Assembly: GCF_937880195.1 (NCBI RefSeq)
Contig: NZ_CALFLA010000074.1
Location: 1 to 40,744 of the forward strand
Reading direction: 5' to 3'
Origin: an uncultured Blautia sp.
GTDB lineage: Bacteria > Bacillota > Clostridia > Lachnospirales > Lachnospiraceae
Length of the DNA stretch: 40,744 nt
Shown: one piece after another, positions 1-8,892 of the stretch
Position numbering within the stretch: position 1 is the first letter of the stretch
Layout of the letters: each line of letters begins with the position of its first letter
Notes under the pieces: model-generated
What the model saw: only the letters and a program-made list of their open reading frames with translations
The model's database searches: none
Told to the model about the DNA's origin: nothing
Position numbers and translations under genes: made by a program

Positions 1-12
1 AAAGCTATTCCC

Positions 13-40
13 ACCACCCGCAGAGCAGGTGGTTTATTTT
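13..40 (+). terminator. Putative rho-independent terminator (or element end) at window edge
   Basis: ACCACC at 13-18 pairs with GGTGGT at 28-33 across a 9-base loop and is followed by TTTATTTTATT on the plus strand. It could end a plus-strand gene lying to the left of the window. The gene is not visible, so a mobile-element end cannot be excluded. Confidence 0.4.
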
Positions 41-49
41 ATTGCCATA

Positions 50-89
50 CAATAAAAAACTGTTTTACCTTAATTCGTAAAACAGTTTT
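50..89 (-). terminator. Rho-independent terminator of the mre-min-rodA-dacA operon
   Basis: A perfect 13-bp stem (56-68 with 77-89, 8-base loop) lies directly after the stop of the carboxypeptidase gene. Read on the minus strand the hairpin is followed by TTTTTTATT, a good U-tract. It closes the long operon that starts at radC. Confidence 0.85.
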
Positions 90-102
90 GTAAGATTACA
101 TA

Positions 103-1197
103 TTATTCTATATTTGCATTTTCCAGTAAGGAACTCATCTGCTGATACAAAAGCTCTTTTGTATCAGCGCCCATAACAATGGACATATAAGGCTCTCCAT
201 AGGCATTCTGGCATAAAAGAGCCAGACAGTTTCCTGCGTCGCTTGTGGTTCCTGTTTTGCCGCCAAGAATTGTGATGCCCTTAGGAGGGGTTGCCTCTCC
301 GGTAAGATAATGGTCTGTTGCAATAAGGGCTGTATGAACCTCTTCTCCCCAGCTTCTTTTATAAGAGATCGTATAATTTCCAAGCTGGGTGATTTCTGTA
401 AATTCAGGATAATTAAGTGCTTCCTTAAGCATCAGGTAAATATCATATGGAGTTGTATAATGGTTTTCGTCCTGAAGTCCGTGAGGATTTGTAAAATGGG
501 TTCCCGTACATCCAAGCTCCGCCGCATAGCTGTTCATCATTTCTACAAATCTTTCTGTGGATCCGCCGATATGAGTAGCGATAGCAGACGCCGCGTCATT
601 GCCCGAGTAAACAAGAAGCCCATGAACAAGCTCGTCCATAGTTACAGAATCTCCCTCCAAAAATCCAATAACCTGAGATCCTTCTTCCAGGGTAATGTTT
701 TCTCTTGTGATGGTAACAGTCTCTTCCATATTGCCGTATTTAAACGCCAGAAGAGCTGTCATGATCTTTGTGATACTGGCAGGATATACCTTGGTATATG
801 CTCCCTTGGAATAAAGAACTTCTTTGTTTTTCAGATCAAGAAGCATTCCCTCCTGGTCTTCATTAAGGCTTACAGAGTCCAGATACGTATCCGATCCTAC
901 TACGCAGAGATCTGACGCAAAAAGAGAAGATTTTCCCTGAATACTATTATTTTGTGTACTGGAAAGTTCTTTTGAAGCGCTGTATGCCTGAACCGGATCT
1001 TTAAAAATGATTTCTTTAACAGTAAACCCAAGAAACACTGCTCCAGAAACTGCAGCAAGAACCAGAACTGCCAAAAGAACCGTACGGATCAGTTTTTTTC
1101 TCCGCTTTTGTCTGATTCTCCGGGCTCTTGCCTGAGCGCGGACATTTCTTTCAGAGGTACTGCCTTTTTTTCTCTGAACAGGCTGTGAATTTCTCAT
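103..1197 (-). CDS. dacA: D-alanyl-D-alanine carboxypeptidase (S11, DacA/DacF type)
   Basis: A 364-residue low-molecular-weight penicillin-binding protein that removes the terminal D-Ala of peptidoglycan stem peptides outside the membrane. After a very basic N-terminus (about residues 9-37) there is one hydrophobic segment (about 38-60), an uncleaved anchor or signal sequence. The three active-site motifs of family S11 are all present and in order: SITK (141-144), SGN (198-200) and KTG (314-316). The start overlaps the rodA stop as ATGA, so translation is probably coupled. The C-terminus stops soon after the KTG domain and I see no amphipathic anchor helix of the PBP5 type, which makes the N-terminal segment the likely anchor. 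It is the last gene of the cell-shape operon. The exact paralogue name (DacA or DacF) cannot be fixed from sequence alone. Confidence 0.9.
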   Translation of the reverse strand: MRNSQPVQRKKGSTSERNVRAQARARRIRQKRRKKLIRTVLLAVLVLAAVSGAVFLGFTVKEIIFKDPVQAYSASKELSSTQNNSIQGKSSLFASDLCVVGSDTYLDSVSLNEDQEGMLLDLKNKEVLYSKGAYTKVYPASITKIMTALLAFKYGNMEETVTITRENITLEEGSQVIGFLEGDSVTMDELVHGLLVYSGNDAASAIATHIGGSTERFVEMMNSYAAELGCTGTHFTNPHGLQDENHYTTPYDIYLMLKEALNYPEFTEITQLGNYTISYKRSWGEEVHTALIATDHYLTGEATPPKGITILGGKTGTTSDAGNCLALLCQNAYGEPYMSIVMGADTKELLYQQMSSLLENANIE

Positions 1198-2351
1198 AAA
1201 TACTCCTCTTTCTTATCTTCCATTGTTTTTTTGATCTCTTTGTTGTAAATCGTGCTTTGAAGTCCTACGTTTAAGACCAGTCCCATACCGATAAAAAGGC
1301 TGACAAGGGAAGTCAGACCATAGCTTACAAAGGGAAGGGGCGTCCCTGTATTTGGGCCGATGCCTGTAGCTACTGAAATATTCAAAAAACTCTGAAAAGC
1401 CACAATACTGCCCATTCCGCAGCATATGATCTTACCGCAGAGATCCTTTGCGCGAAGCCCCATTCTGACACATTCCAGCGCAATCAGAAGAAGCAGGATG
1501 ATAACAGCCGAACAGCCGATAAATCCATATTCTTCCCCTGCTACGGCAAAAATAAAGTCCGTCTGGTTTTCGGCAACAAAGTTTCCCTCGTTTACAGAAG
1601 CAACCTGATCGCCGGAAAGCTTTTTCCCTGTAAGCTCTCCTGAGGCAATAGCCATTTTAGAGTTATCCTGCTGAAGGGTATCGTCGGAATACTCCTCATT
1701 TTCAGGATAAAGAAACGCCATGATACGGTCTCTCTGATAATCCTTGATCAGCTTCTGCTCTGGCTGCACCACGATCATCAGAAAAATCACCATCAAAGGA
1801 ACAGCAAGAAGCAGCGCCCCTCCAATAACACGATAGCTGAGTCCTGCAATATATATCAGAACGCAGAATACGCAGGTGATCATAATGGTATTTTTTAGAT
1901 CCGGCTGATCCAGGATCAAAAACAGAGGCACGGCAAGAAGGACTGCAGACTTAGCCAGAGTACGGAATGTATTCAGGTCTTCCTCATGATCCATAAAAAA
2001 TCTTGCAAAAAACAGAAGAAGGATGATCTTGGCCAGCTCAGTAGGCTGAAACTGCATAAAGCCCAGATTGATCCATCTTGCGGCGCCGTTTGCAGAAGAT
2101 CCGAAAAAACGGACGATCAAAAGAAGAATAATATTTGCCCCATACATGATCCACTGAAAGTTACAGATCCAGGAATAATCGATCAGGGACAGGATTACCA
2201 TCACCACAAGTCCCATCACAACGCCGGCAAACTGCTTGACCATCAGATCTTCTCTGGCCGTTCCAACAAGAAGAATTCCTGCAGAACTGATGGCAAGCAG
2301 GAAGATCAGCAGTCTGAAATTATAAAATCGTAGCTTGTACTGTTTAATCAT
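1194..2351 (-). CDS. rodA: RodA/FtsW/SpoVE-family peptidoglycan glycosyltransferase
   Basis: A 385-residue polytopic SEDS protein with about ten hydrophobic segments, expected to polymerise lipid II with its cognate class B PBP. Family motifs are visible: GAARWINLG (89-97), a QPTELAK variant of the QPSE box (102-108), QPDLKNT (149-155), FAVAGEEYGFIG in the large extracellular loop region, and TGTPLPFVSYG near residues 333-343. It sits two genes below the MinD gene and five below mreC, in the same operon as the PBP2-like gene at 3493-6396, so RodA is the likely identity rather than FtsW or SpoVE. The start overlaps the minE stop by ATGA, and a GGAC purine stretch precedes it. Confidence 0.88.
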   Translation of the reverse strand: MIKQYKLRFYNFRLLIFLLAISSAGILLVGTAREDLMVKQFAGVVMGLVVMVILSLIDYSWICNFQWIMYGANIILLLIVRFFGSSANGAARWINLGFMQFQPTELAKIILLLFFARFFMDHEEDLNTFRTLAKSAVLLAVPLFLILDQPDLKNTIMITCVFCVLIYIAGLSYRVIGGALLLAVPLMVIFLMIVVQPEQKLIKDYQRDRIMAFLYPENEEYSDDTLQQDNSKMAIASGELTGKKLSGDQVASVNEGNFVAENQTDFIFAVAGEEYGFIGCSAVIILLLLIALECVRMGLRAKDLCGKIICCGMGSIVAFQSFLNISVATGIGPNTGTPLPFVSYGLTSLVSLFIGMGLVLNVGLQSTIYNKEIKKTMEDKKEEYL

Positions 2352-2599
2352 TTTGTCCTTTGTTCCTTTTTTGACCTTACAGGAATATACGCATGAAGCA
2401 CAGCCGGTTCCTGGCCAATGCTGATACGTACCTGCGTCTCGTCAATAGAGATATATTTCTTTACTGTATGTATCATATCGTTTTTCAGCATTTTCATCGT
2501 TTGTGGAGAGCAGTCGATCCGTTCCGATACCAGAAGAAGCTTCATCCGATCCTTTGCATATCCTGCGGAACGCCCTTTTCCTCTAATCATGGTTTTCAA
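2348..2599 (-). CDS. minE: MinE, cell division topological specificity factor
   Basis: An 83-residue protein matching the MinE pattern: a short basic N-terminus, an anti-MinCD helix around LLLVSERIDCSPQTM (21-35), then the beta-domain segment ending IDETQVRIS. It stimulates the MinD ATPase and drives release from the membrane. The start is a TTG at 2597-2599, chosen because GGAGGG lies 7 bases upstream. The next in-frame ATG (codon 4) would sit 16 bases from that site. It follows minD by 34 bases. The usual MinC partner is not encoded here. Confidence 0.87.
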   Translation of the reverse strand: MKTMIRGKGRSAGYAKDRMKLLLVSERIDCSPQTMKMLKNDMIHTVKKYISIDETQVRISIGQEPAVLHAYIPVRSKKEQRTK

Positions 2600-2633
2600 A
2601 AAAGGTCCCTCCTTTATTTGGATGATTCTGAAA

Positions 2634-3422
2634 TTATTTCTTAAAGATCTGGCTCAGACGCCGGAACATCCCCTTTTTCTGACGGATTTCCATAAAAGGG
2701 ATCTCTTCCCCAAGAAGACGCCTGCAGATATTGCGGTACTCCTCTTCTGCCTGAGATTTCTTTCCAGAAAGAGGTTCTCCCTGATTGGTGGAAACCACGA
2801 TCTGTTCATCATCCAGAATAGTGCCGATCAAATCTACTGCAAGAATTTCAATCACATCATCTACAGACATCATGTCTCCCCGGGCGATCATATCCGGCCG
2901 GAGACGGTTGATGATCAAGTGGATGTCACGGAGATTATTTGCCTCCAGAAGGCCAATGATCCGATCTGCGTCCCGTATAGCAGAAACCTCCGGCGTTGTT
3001 ACTACAAGAGCCTTGTCCGCGCCTGCAATGGCGTTTTTGAAGCCCTGTTCGATCCCGGCAGGACAGTCAAGAAGAATATAATCAAATTCTTCTCTCAGTT
3101 CATCTGTAAGCTTGATCATCTGTTCCGGTGAAACTGCAGATTTATCCTTTGTCTGTGCAGAAGGCAGAAGAAAAAGCTCTGGATGGCGTCTGTCTTTGAT
3201 CAGAGCCTGTTTCAGACGGCAGCTCCCATTAATGACGTCCACAAGATTATATACGATCCTGTTTTCCAGTCCAAGTACCACATCCAGATTGCGAAGGCCG
3301 ATATCTGTGTCCACAACAACTGCTTTTTTGCCCATCATAGCAAGTCCTGTGCCGATGTTGGCAACTGTGGTAGTTTTTCCCACGCCGCCCTTCCCGGACG
3401 TAATAACAATGACTTCACCCAT
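2634..3422 (-). CDS. minD: MinD, septum site-determining ATPase
   Basis: A 263-residue ParA/MinD-type ATPase. The deviant Walker A GKGGVGKTT is at residues 10-18, the DTDIGLRNLD switch region follows, and the protein ends in a basic amphipathic tail (MFRRLSQIFKK) typical of the MinD membrane-targeting sequence. The reading frame stays open upstream to 3566, but the extra 48 residues have no MinD counterpart and overlap the preceding gene. The start at 3422 has TAGGAGGA 10 bases upstream and gives the usual MinD N-terminus MGEVIVITSG. MinD recruits MinE and normally MinC to the membrane. In related Clostridia minC usually sits directly upstream, but here only 70 bases separate this gene from the PBP gene. 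Confidence 0.95.
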   Translation of the reverse strand: MGEVIVITSGKGGVGKTTTVANIGTGLAMMGKKAVVVDTDIGLRNLDVVLGLENRIVYNLVDVINGSCRLKQALIKDRRHPELFLLPSAQTKDKSAVSPEQMIKLTDELREEFDYILLDCPAGIEQGFKNAIAGADKALVVTTPEVSAIRDADRIIGLLEANNLRDIHLIINRLRPDMIARGDMMSVDDVIEILAVDLIGTILDDEQIVVSTNQGEPLSGKKSQAEEEYRNICRRLLGEEIPFMEIRQKKGMFRRLSQIFKK

Positions 3423-3492
3423 GTTTCTGATTCCTCCTAAAAGATATGTTCCATGCTTCTGGTTTTGTCTGTGGTTCCTTAACCCTGCAGCA

Positions 3493-6396
3493 TCAGTCGT
3501 TAGACGTATTGCTGACGTCAGTGGACGCATAACCTGTAAGGATTTCTTCCTCCTCTGCCAGGTCAAAAATGTATTCTATAATATCATTTGCTGTGGTACA
3601 GGCATTACCGGAAGAATATCCGTTGGCAATACGAACGGCAACAGCATACTGAGGCGCGTCAGAGGGCGCATAGCCGATAAAAAGACCATGGTTGGGCTGA
3701 CGATAATCAATCTCTGCCGTACCTGTCTTACCGGAAAGAGCCACTCCAAGACCATTAAACTGATCATGGGTCTGTACCACCCGGCGCATTCCCTCCTGGA
3801 TATCTGACCATACGCTGGTAGGCACATCTACCATTTCTCTTACGATCACAGGATCATATGTTTTCAGAACCTGGCCCTGGGAATCCGTAACCTTATCCAG
3901 AAGGGACAGATTATAAACAGTTCCTGATGTTGCCAGAGCCGTAGCATAACGGACAAGCTGACTGGTTGTATAAAGGTGATTTCCCTGTCCGATATAGGAA
4001 GGAACAGCCTTGCTGTCTGAAACATGGGGAGAAGCCTCTGATATCTCGATTCCGGTATTTTTATCCAGAGCAAATTCAGAAGCGTATTCCTGAAGTTTGG
4101 TAAGGCTGAGATTTTCTGAAAATTCATCCTTTTCATTTTTTCCGGCCTGGAATCCGATCATGTTGAAGAAATAGTTGCAGGACTGCTCAATAGCTCCTGT
4201 GATCTCCAGCGATCCATGCCCGCTTTTATTCCAGCAATTAATAGGAGGTTCTACCAGGTCAAATTTACCGGTACACTCAATATACGTATCGTCTTCTATG
4301 ACGTTCTCCATCATTCCGGTAACAGCAGACAAAAGCTTCAGGGTAGAACCTGGCGCCGTAGTCTGCTGAGTAGCCTTGTTAAAGAAAGGACTTGACAGAT
4401 CCAGGGACAGCCGGGTGTAATATTCTGTATCCATGTTGTTGCTGAGTCTGTTGTTATCATACCCCGGATAGGATACGCAGGCAAGCACCTTTCCTGTATT
4501 CACGTCAGTCACTACCGCAGATGCGGAGCAGGGTTTCAAAGCAAGCTGAGCCGGCTCGATCTCCAGATTGGCAATTTTATTCAGCATAAAATCATAGGCT
4601 GTAATAGAACCATCTGCAAGCCCCTCATAGGAAGAATCTTCCTTGGAAAGAACTCCCTGTTCATAGAGAACAAGGCACAGCTCCTGCCCTGAAATCCGGT
4701 CACTCATAAGAAGATATTTATACAAAAGCTTGGAAAATCCTATATCTGTCTTCAGATAATCGATAATGTAGGAAGTGAGAGCCTGATATATTTCCGCAGA
4801 ATCCAAATACTCCCCTTCCGGCGAGATTACGGAAATATCGATCCAGTTCTGACTTGCCGCATAATTCAGATAATCTTTAAGACTGATACTTTCATCAATG
4901 GCCCATGCCTGATAAGTGGCGTCGGAGGTATCAACAGCTTCTTTATCAATGACCCCAAGGGTATCGCGGAGAATGGTGTCGCAGATATAAGAAAGATATT
5001 CCTGTACCTCTTCAGATTCATTCTTATAAGCCGGAGGCGCGTCTGTTGTCAGCCTGTTAGTTATTGTATCAAAAATTTCCTGCTGCTTTTGTTGAAATCT
5101 GGCATATAAATTTTTTTCTGTCTTGGAAGCCTCCTCGCTGCTGAAACGTTCAATATCGATCACGCTGTTGGCAACTAATGCATTATATACATCATAAATA
5201 GGAACATTGATCTGACTGGCATCTTTTACAGCTTCAAAATCAAAAGATTTGGTATTTTCAATACGTGTAAGAAGTACACCCGCCACCCTCTGTTTCAGAA
5301 TCTGGTAGATGGCTCTCTGCCAGTCCGCATCCAGACTAAGGTATACGTCGTTTCCGGCAACAGGAGGAACAACCGTATCTTCATCAATCTTCAAAACCTT
5401 ACCCAGGTTATCTACAGTAACCGTTTCCTGTCCGTCTCTTCCCTGCAGCTCAAGTTCCATATACTGCTCGATACCGGATTTTCCTACAATGGCGCCATTA
5501 GAATAATCAGGATTCTGTTTTTTCAGTTTTTCTAATTCCTCAGAAGAAGCCTTTCCTGTATATCCAAGAACAGAACCCATACTTTCATCATCAACATACT
5601 GACGGATAGAATCCTCCAAAACGCTGATCCCCTGAAGCTGGCTTTGATTTTCCATTACAGCCGCCACCGTACTTTCACTGACATTAGTGGCGATGGTAGC
5701 TGCCATATATTTCTGGAAACTGTTTGTATTCAGTTTATACCGCATAATAACAATATCCAGAATTTCCTGGCTGGTAAGCTCTTTTGGAAGACCATAAGCC
5801 TTAAGTTCCTCCGGCTTATAGGCATCTTCTCCATACAAGACCACAGAAAACCCCTTGCTTCCTGTAAGATAGTCCATCATTTGAGCTGCGGTAGAAGAAG
5901 CTTCCTCCTTACTCATGTCATCAATCAGAGGATAGCCGTAAATATCTGCCCGGAAACGATTCAGGGTAAATCCTTCCTCTACGTCATAAGAATAATTTCC
6001 GCTGTCATCCACAACAATGTGAAAATCGTCGGCAGAAAGAGTATCCCCGTTTTCTGCAAGTATCTTAAGGATACGATATGCAACTCCGTTTAAAGTCAGA
6101 TTCTTCTGACGGGTGGTTTCATAAGTTCCGTTATCCTCAAAAGTCAGAGAATAAGAAAGAACATTGGAAGCCACAAGCTCTCCGTTTCTATCATAAATAT
6201 TTCCCCGGGTACTTTTCAGTACGCGGTTCTTGGTAATCCTGTTTTCAAACTCGCTGATGTAATTTTCTCCCTGGATGATCTGCAGCTCAAAAGTCTGCCG
6301 GATCAGAATAAAGGAAAGGAGAATAAAAACAAGGATCAGTACTGTCGTTCGTTTCAGTTGAATTTTTTTGATCAGTTTTTTTATTTTAGTACCCAA
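3493..6396 (-). CDS. mrdA: Class B penicillin-binding protein 2 (elongasome transpeptidase)
   Basis: A 967-residue peptidoglycan DD-transpeptidase. One membrane segment lies at about 18-35, followed by the dimerisation region with RGNIYDRNG (64-72), and a transpeptidase domain with SxxK (STLK, 684-687), SCN (739-741) and KTG (890-892). Most PBP2 proteins are 600-750 residues. The excess is a block at about 365-620 placed between the first strand of the transpeptidase domain (LSLDADWQRA, 353-362) and its continuation (SAVVTDVNTGKVLA). That block is acidic, helix-rich and has no motif I know. The start is a TTG at 6394-6396 overlapping the mreD stop by 16 bases, with only a weak purine stretch upstream, so start confidence is moderate. 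Position between mreD and min/rodA supports the elongasome assignment. Confidence 0.9.
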   Translation of the reverse strand: MGTKIKKLIKKIQLKRTTVLILVFILLSFILIRQTFELQIIQGENYISEFENRITKNRVLKSTRGNIYDRNGELVASNVLSYSLTFEDNGTYETTRQKNLTLNGVAYRILKILAENGDTLSADDFHIVVDDSGNYSYDVEEGFTLNRFRADIYGYPLIDDMSKEEASSTAAQMMDYLTGSKGFSVVLYGEDAYKPEELKAYGLPKELTSQEILDIVIMRYKLNTNSFQKYMAATIATNVSESTVAAVMENQSQLQGISVLEDSIRQYVDDESMGSVLGYTGKASSEELEKLKKQNPDYSNGAIVGKSGIEQYMELELQGRDGQETVTVDNLGKVLKIDEDTVVPPVAGNDVYLSLDADWQRAIYQILKQRVAGVLLTRIENTKSFDFEAVKDASQINVPIYDVYNALVANSVIDIERFSSEEASKTEKNLYARFQQKQQEIFDTITNRLTTDAPPAYKNESEEVQEYLSYICDTILRDTLGVIDKEAVDTSDATYQAWAIDESISLKDYLNYAASQNWIDISVISPEGEYLDSAEIYQALTSYIIDYLKTDIGFSKLLYKYLLMSDRISGQELCLVLYEQGVLSKEDSSYEGLADGSITAYDFMLNKIANLEIEPAQLALKPCSASAVVTDVNTGKVLACVSYPGYDNNRLSNNMDTEYYTRLSLDLSSPFFNKATQQTTAPGSTLKLLSAVTGMMENVIEDDTYIECTGKFDLVEPPINCWNKSGHGSLEITGAIEQSCNYFFNMIGFQAGKNEKDEFSENLSLTKLQEYASEFALDKNTGIEISEASPHVSDSKAVPSYIGQGNHLYTTSQLVRYATALATSGTVYNLSLLDKVTDSQGQVLKTYDPVIVREMVDVPTSVWSDIQEGMRRVVQTHDQFNGLGVALSGKTGTAEIDYRQPNHGLFIGYAPSDAPQYAVAVRIANGYSSGNACTTANDIIEYIFDLAEEEEILTGYASTDVSNTSND

Positions 6397-6908
6397 ATTG
6401 ACTCACTTTCTTTTCTGATTGGATCCATCAGCCGATGGTTGATTAGATAAAAGAGTTTATACACGATCACTGTAAGGAATACCGTATAAACGATTTCCGG
6501 GATAATGATTCTGTACAGATAGGTAAAAAGCCCCAGACGCCCTCTAAGAAGGAACTGAAGCCCATAGACAGCAAGATTATAAAAAAGATCCATAGCCGCT
6601 GTCAGAAGCATGGGAACTTTCAGGTCGTCATCATAGTAGATCCTGTAAGTATAACCGCTGAGAAAGCCCGCATACATATAAACAAGGGCATAGAAGCCTA
6701 TAACAGATCCAAAAAACAGATCGATCAGAAGGCCGGAAAAAAAGCCCGTCCACATACCGCTTTTACGTCCGCGCATAAGCCCCATGGAAACACAAAGGAT
6801 CAAAAGCAGGTTCGGAGTAATCGAACCTATGGAAATTTTGTGAAGCACAGTTGACTGCAGAAGGAAGCAGGTGATAATGGTCAGAAACAGAACAATCTTA
6901 CTTTTCAT
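6381..6908 (-). CDS. mreD: Rod shape-determining protein MreD
   Basis: A 175-residue integral membrane protein with about five hydrophobic segments and the MreD-like stretch GFFSGLLIDLFFGSVIGFYA around residues 55-75. It is poorly conserved in general, so the call rests on length, topology and its place between mreC and the PBP2 gene. The start overlaps the mreC stop as ATGA. It probably serves as a scaffold in the elongasome. Confidence 0.88.
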   Translation of the reverse strand: MKSKIVLFLTIITCFLLQSTVLHKISIGSITPNLLLILCVSMGLMRGRKSGMWTGFFSGLLIDLFFGSVIGFYALVYMYAGFLSGYTYRIYYDDDLKVPMLLTAAMDLFYNLAVYGLQFLLRGRLGLFTYLYRIIIPEIVYTVFLTVIVYKLFYLINHRLMDPIRKESESIWVLK

Positions 6909-7834
6909 GAGCCTGTCTCCTCCTGTCCTGCTTCTGCAGGTTCAGAGGCTTCTGTCTGCCCCTTTCCCTGAATAGAATCCTGTTTATTTACAGTGATCAC
7001 AAACACATCTTTTAAATGCTGAAAATCAACAGGAGTAACAATGGTTCCTATTTTAGTCAGATTGTTGGTATCCAGCTGGATCTCGCTGACATATCCGATA
7101 AACAGCCCCTCTACATACTTTTCACTGATATTGGAGGTCACGATCCGCTCGCCTACGGAAACCTTGTCCTCTCTGTCATAAAGCTGGCTGAAGCGGAGCT
7201 TGCCTTCATCGATCAGCTCCAGGTCGCCCTCAATAACGCAGGTATCGTCCGTACTTACTGTCATAGCGCTGACATTGCTGCTGTCGTCGATAATAGCCCG
7301 GACAGTAGCCCAGGTAGGACCTACCTCTGTAACGATTCCTACAAGACCCTTGCCTGCGATCACGTTATTGTCCACACGGATCCCGTCGTTGCTGCCCCGG
7401 TTGATCATAAAAGTATCATACCAGTTTCCAGGATCCTTGGAAATAATCCTTGCCGCCACCTTGGGATAATCAGAATATTCTTCGTCCAAGCTGTAAAGCT
7501 CCTCCAGGCGGCTGAGTTCTGCCTGATCCTGGATCAGGATATTGTTCTGCTCTGTAAGACTGTCTACTGTGTTCTGCAACTCCTCATTTTTGGCAATAAG
7601 GGTTTCCTTTTCCTGAAAGGAGGCGCGAACATCTCCCAGCCAGTTTCCAATAGAAGCAATGGATTTTTCAAAAGGAACCACGATCATGCCGGCCGCATCC
7701 TTTAAAGGAGCGGAGGTGATTCCTGAGGCAAGAGTGGCAATAATGGCGCTGACACAGAAAAAAGTCATAATGGTCAGCAGATGTTTACTTTTCAGGTTAA
7801 TACGAAATCGAAATTTCTTTTTCAGGTTCTTCAT
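6905..7834 (-). CDS. mreC: Rod shape-determining protein MreC
   Basis: A 309-residue protein with one N-terminal membrane segment (about 18-40), a coiled coil (about 72-115, rich in E, L, Q and N) and the extracellular beta-barrel core typical of MreC, including INRGSNDGI (144-152) and NVIAGKGLVGIV (157-168). The tail after residue 290 is acidic and Glu/Ala/Gly rich, without an obvious fold. MreC links the cytoplasmic MreB filaments to the extracytoplasmic PBP2/RodA machinery. The gene lies 19 bases after mreB and overlaps mreD by four. Confidence 0.93.
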   Translation of the reverse strand: MKNLKKKFRFRINLKSKHLLTIMTFFCVSAIIATLASGITSAPLKDAAGMIVVPFEKSIASIGNWLGDVRASFQEKETLIAKNEELQNTVDSLTEQNNILIQDQAELSRLEELYSLDEEYSDYPKVAARIISKDPGNWYDTFMINRGSNDGIRVDNNVIAGKGLVGIVTEVGPTWATVRAIIDDSSNVSAMTVSTDDTCVIEGDLELIDEGKLRFSQLYDREDKVSVGERIVTSNISEKYVEGLFIGYVSEIQLDTNNLTKIGTIVTPVDFQHLKDVFVITVNKQDSIQGKGQTEASEPAEAGQEETGS

Positions 7835-7853
7835 AGATCATACCCCTAAAAAA

Positions 7854-8867
7854 TCATAATTTACGCTGTCTGACAGGCTGCGCCCATTTTTCCAGAGAAC
7901 TGTCTTTGATAATACGTTCCAGTCCGTTAATGGCAGAAGTCTCATAGAGCTGGGACAGCCGGAAGGAAAATCCGGTATAGCTTGCCAGATAATTGTCTAT
8001 GTATGGAAGCCGCGTGCTTCCTCCGGTAAGATAAATCCCCTCGCCTGCTATATGATAGGCGATCTGGGGAGGTGTTCTCTCAAGAAAGGTCTTCATTTCT
8101 GCGGCAATTTCATTGACGCAGTTCATGATTCCCGCATTGACTACATAACCAGAAATAATCTCCTCTCTTGGAAGACCGGAAATACTGTCAATACCTACTA
8201 CTTTGCGGGCGTCCTTACGCTGGTCATTGAGCCGCCCCATGGCAAGCTTCAGTCTTTTTCCGGTACGTGTTCCGATCTGGAGATTATACCGTTTGCGGAT
8301 CTCACTACAGATGGCTTCATTCATCTGACGGCCGCCAATGGGGATTTTTTTTGAGATAATGATTTTTCCGTCTGTGATAATGGAAAACTCCGTGCTTTGT
8401 GCGCCGATATTAACAACCATGCTGCCCGGATTATCCTCCATGCGCACTCCCATGGAAAGAGCATCCGCAATAGGGGCTTCCACCATGAACACACGGTTTT
8501 TACGAAGCCAGTGTCCGTTTGCAACATGATAATAGGCCCGCTTTTCCACAGCAGTCATATCCAGGGGTACAGAAAAATACATATCTGATCCAACCCCTAA
8601 AAAGGTATCGATCTTTTTCATCATACTGTAAAGCGCAATTTCCTGAAGCTCCAGATTAGCGATCATACCAAAAGCCATCGGCGAATTTACAACGATATCC
8701 GTTGGTGTTTTTTCAAACATATCGTATGCTTCATTGCCCACGGCGATGATCTTCCTCCCCTTGGAGGCAATCATGTTTTTTTCCAGGTAGCTTTTATTCC
8801 TCAGATAGGAATAGACCTTGATGGTGCTGCTTCCCAGGTCGATCCCATATGTTTTTTTAATAAGCAT
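7854..8867 (-). CDS. mreB: Divergent MreB/Mbl-family actin-like protein
   Basis: A 337-residue actin-like protein. The phosphate-1 loop is recognisable (DLGSST, 10-15), as are the adenosine motif (EGIYLTGGSTRLP, 276-288) and the segment IRKRYNLQIGTRTGKRLKL, which matches the MreB stretch with IRKKYNLLIG. The phosphate-2 loop, normally DIGGGTTE, reads NIGAQSTE (153-160): the aspartate is Asn and two glycines are gone. The first subdomain also lacks the usual conserved stretch after the phosphate-1 loop. It therefore looks like a divergent family member whose nucleotide hydrolysis may be altered. Its position immediately before mreC supports a role in cell shape. A purine stretch TAGGA precedes the ATG. 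Confidence 0.85.
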   Translation of the reverse strand: MLIKKTYGIDLGSSTIKVYSYLRNKSYLEKNMIASKGRKIIAVGNEAYDMFEKTPTDIVVNSPMAFGMIANLELQEIALYSMMKKIDTFLGVGSDMYFSVPLDMTAVEKRAYYHVANGHWLRKNRVFMVEAPIADALSMGVRMEDNPGSMVVNIGAQSTEFSIITDGKIIISKKIPIGGRQMNEAICSEIRKRYNLQIGTRTGKRLKLAMGRLNDQRKDARKVVGIDSISGLPREEIISGYVVNAGIMNCVNEIAAEMKTFLERTPPQIAYHIAGEGIYLTGGSTRLPYIDNYLASYTGFSFRLSQLYETSAINGLERIIKDSSLEKWAQPVRQRKL

Positions 8868-8892
8868 AAATCCTATCCTATCGTAACATAGT

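Noticed and set aside
1..102. Right end of an IS200/IS605-type element
   Set aside because: The hairpin is suggestive, but no transposase or TnpB sequence is in view, and a plain terminator explains it equally well.
3423..3566. Longer MinD with a 48-residue extension
   Set aside because: The extension overlaps the PBP gene, has no MinD counterpart, and the start at 3422 has a strong ribosome site.
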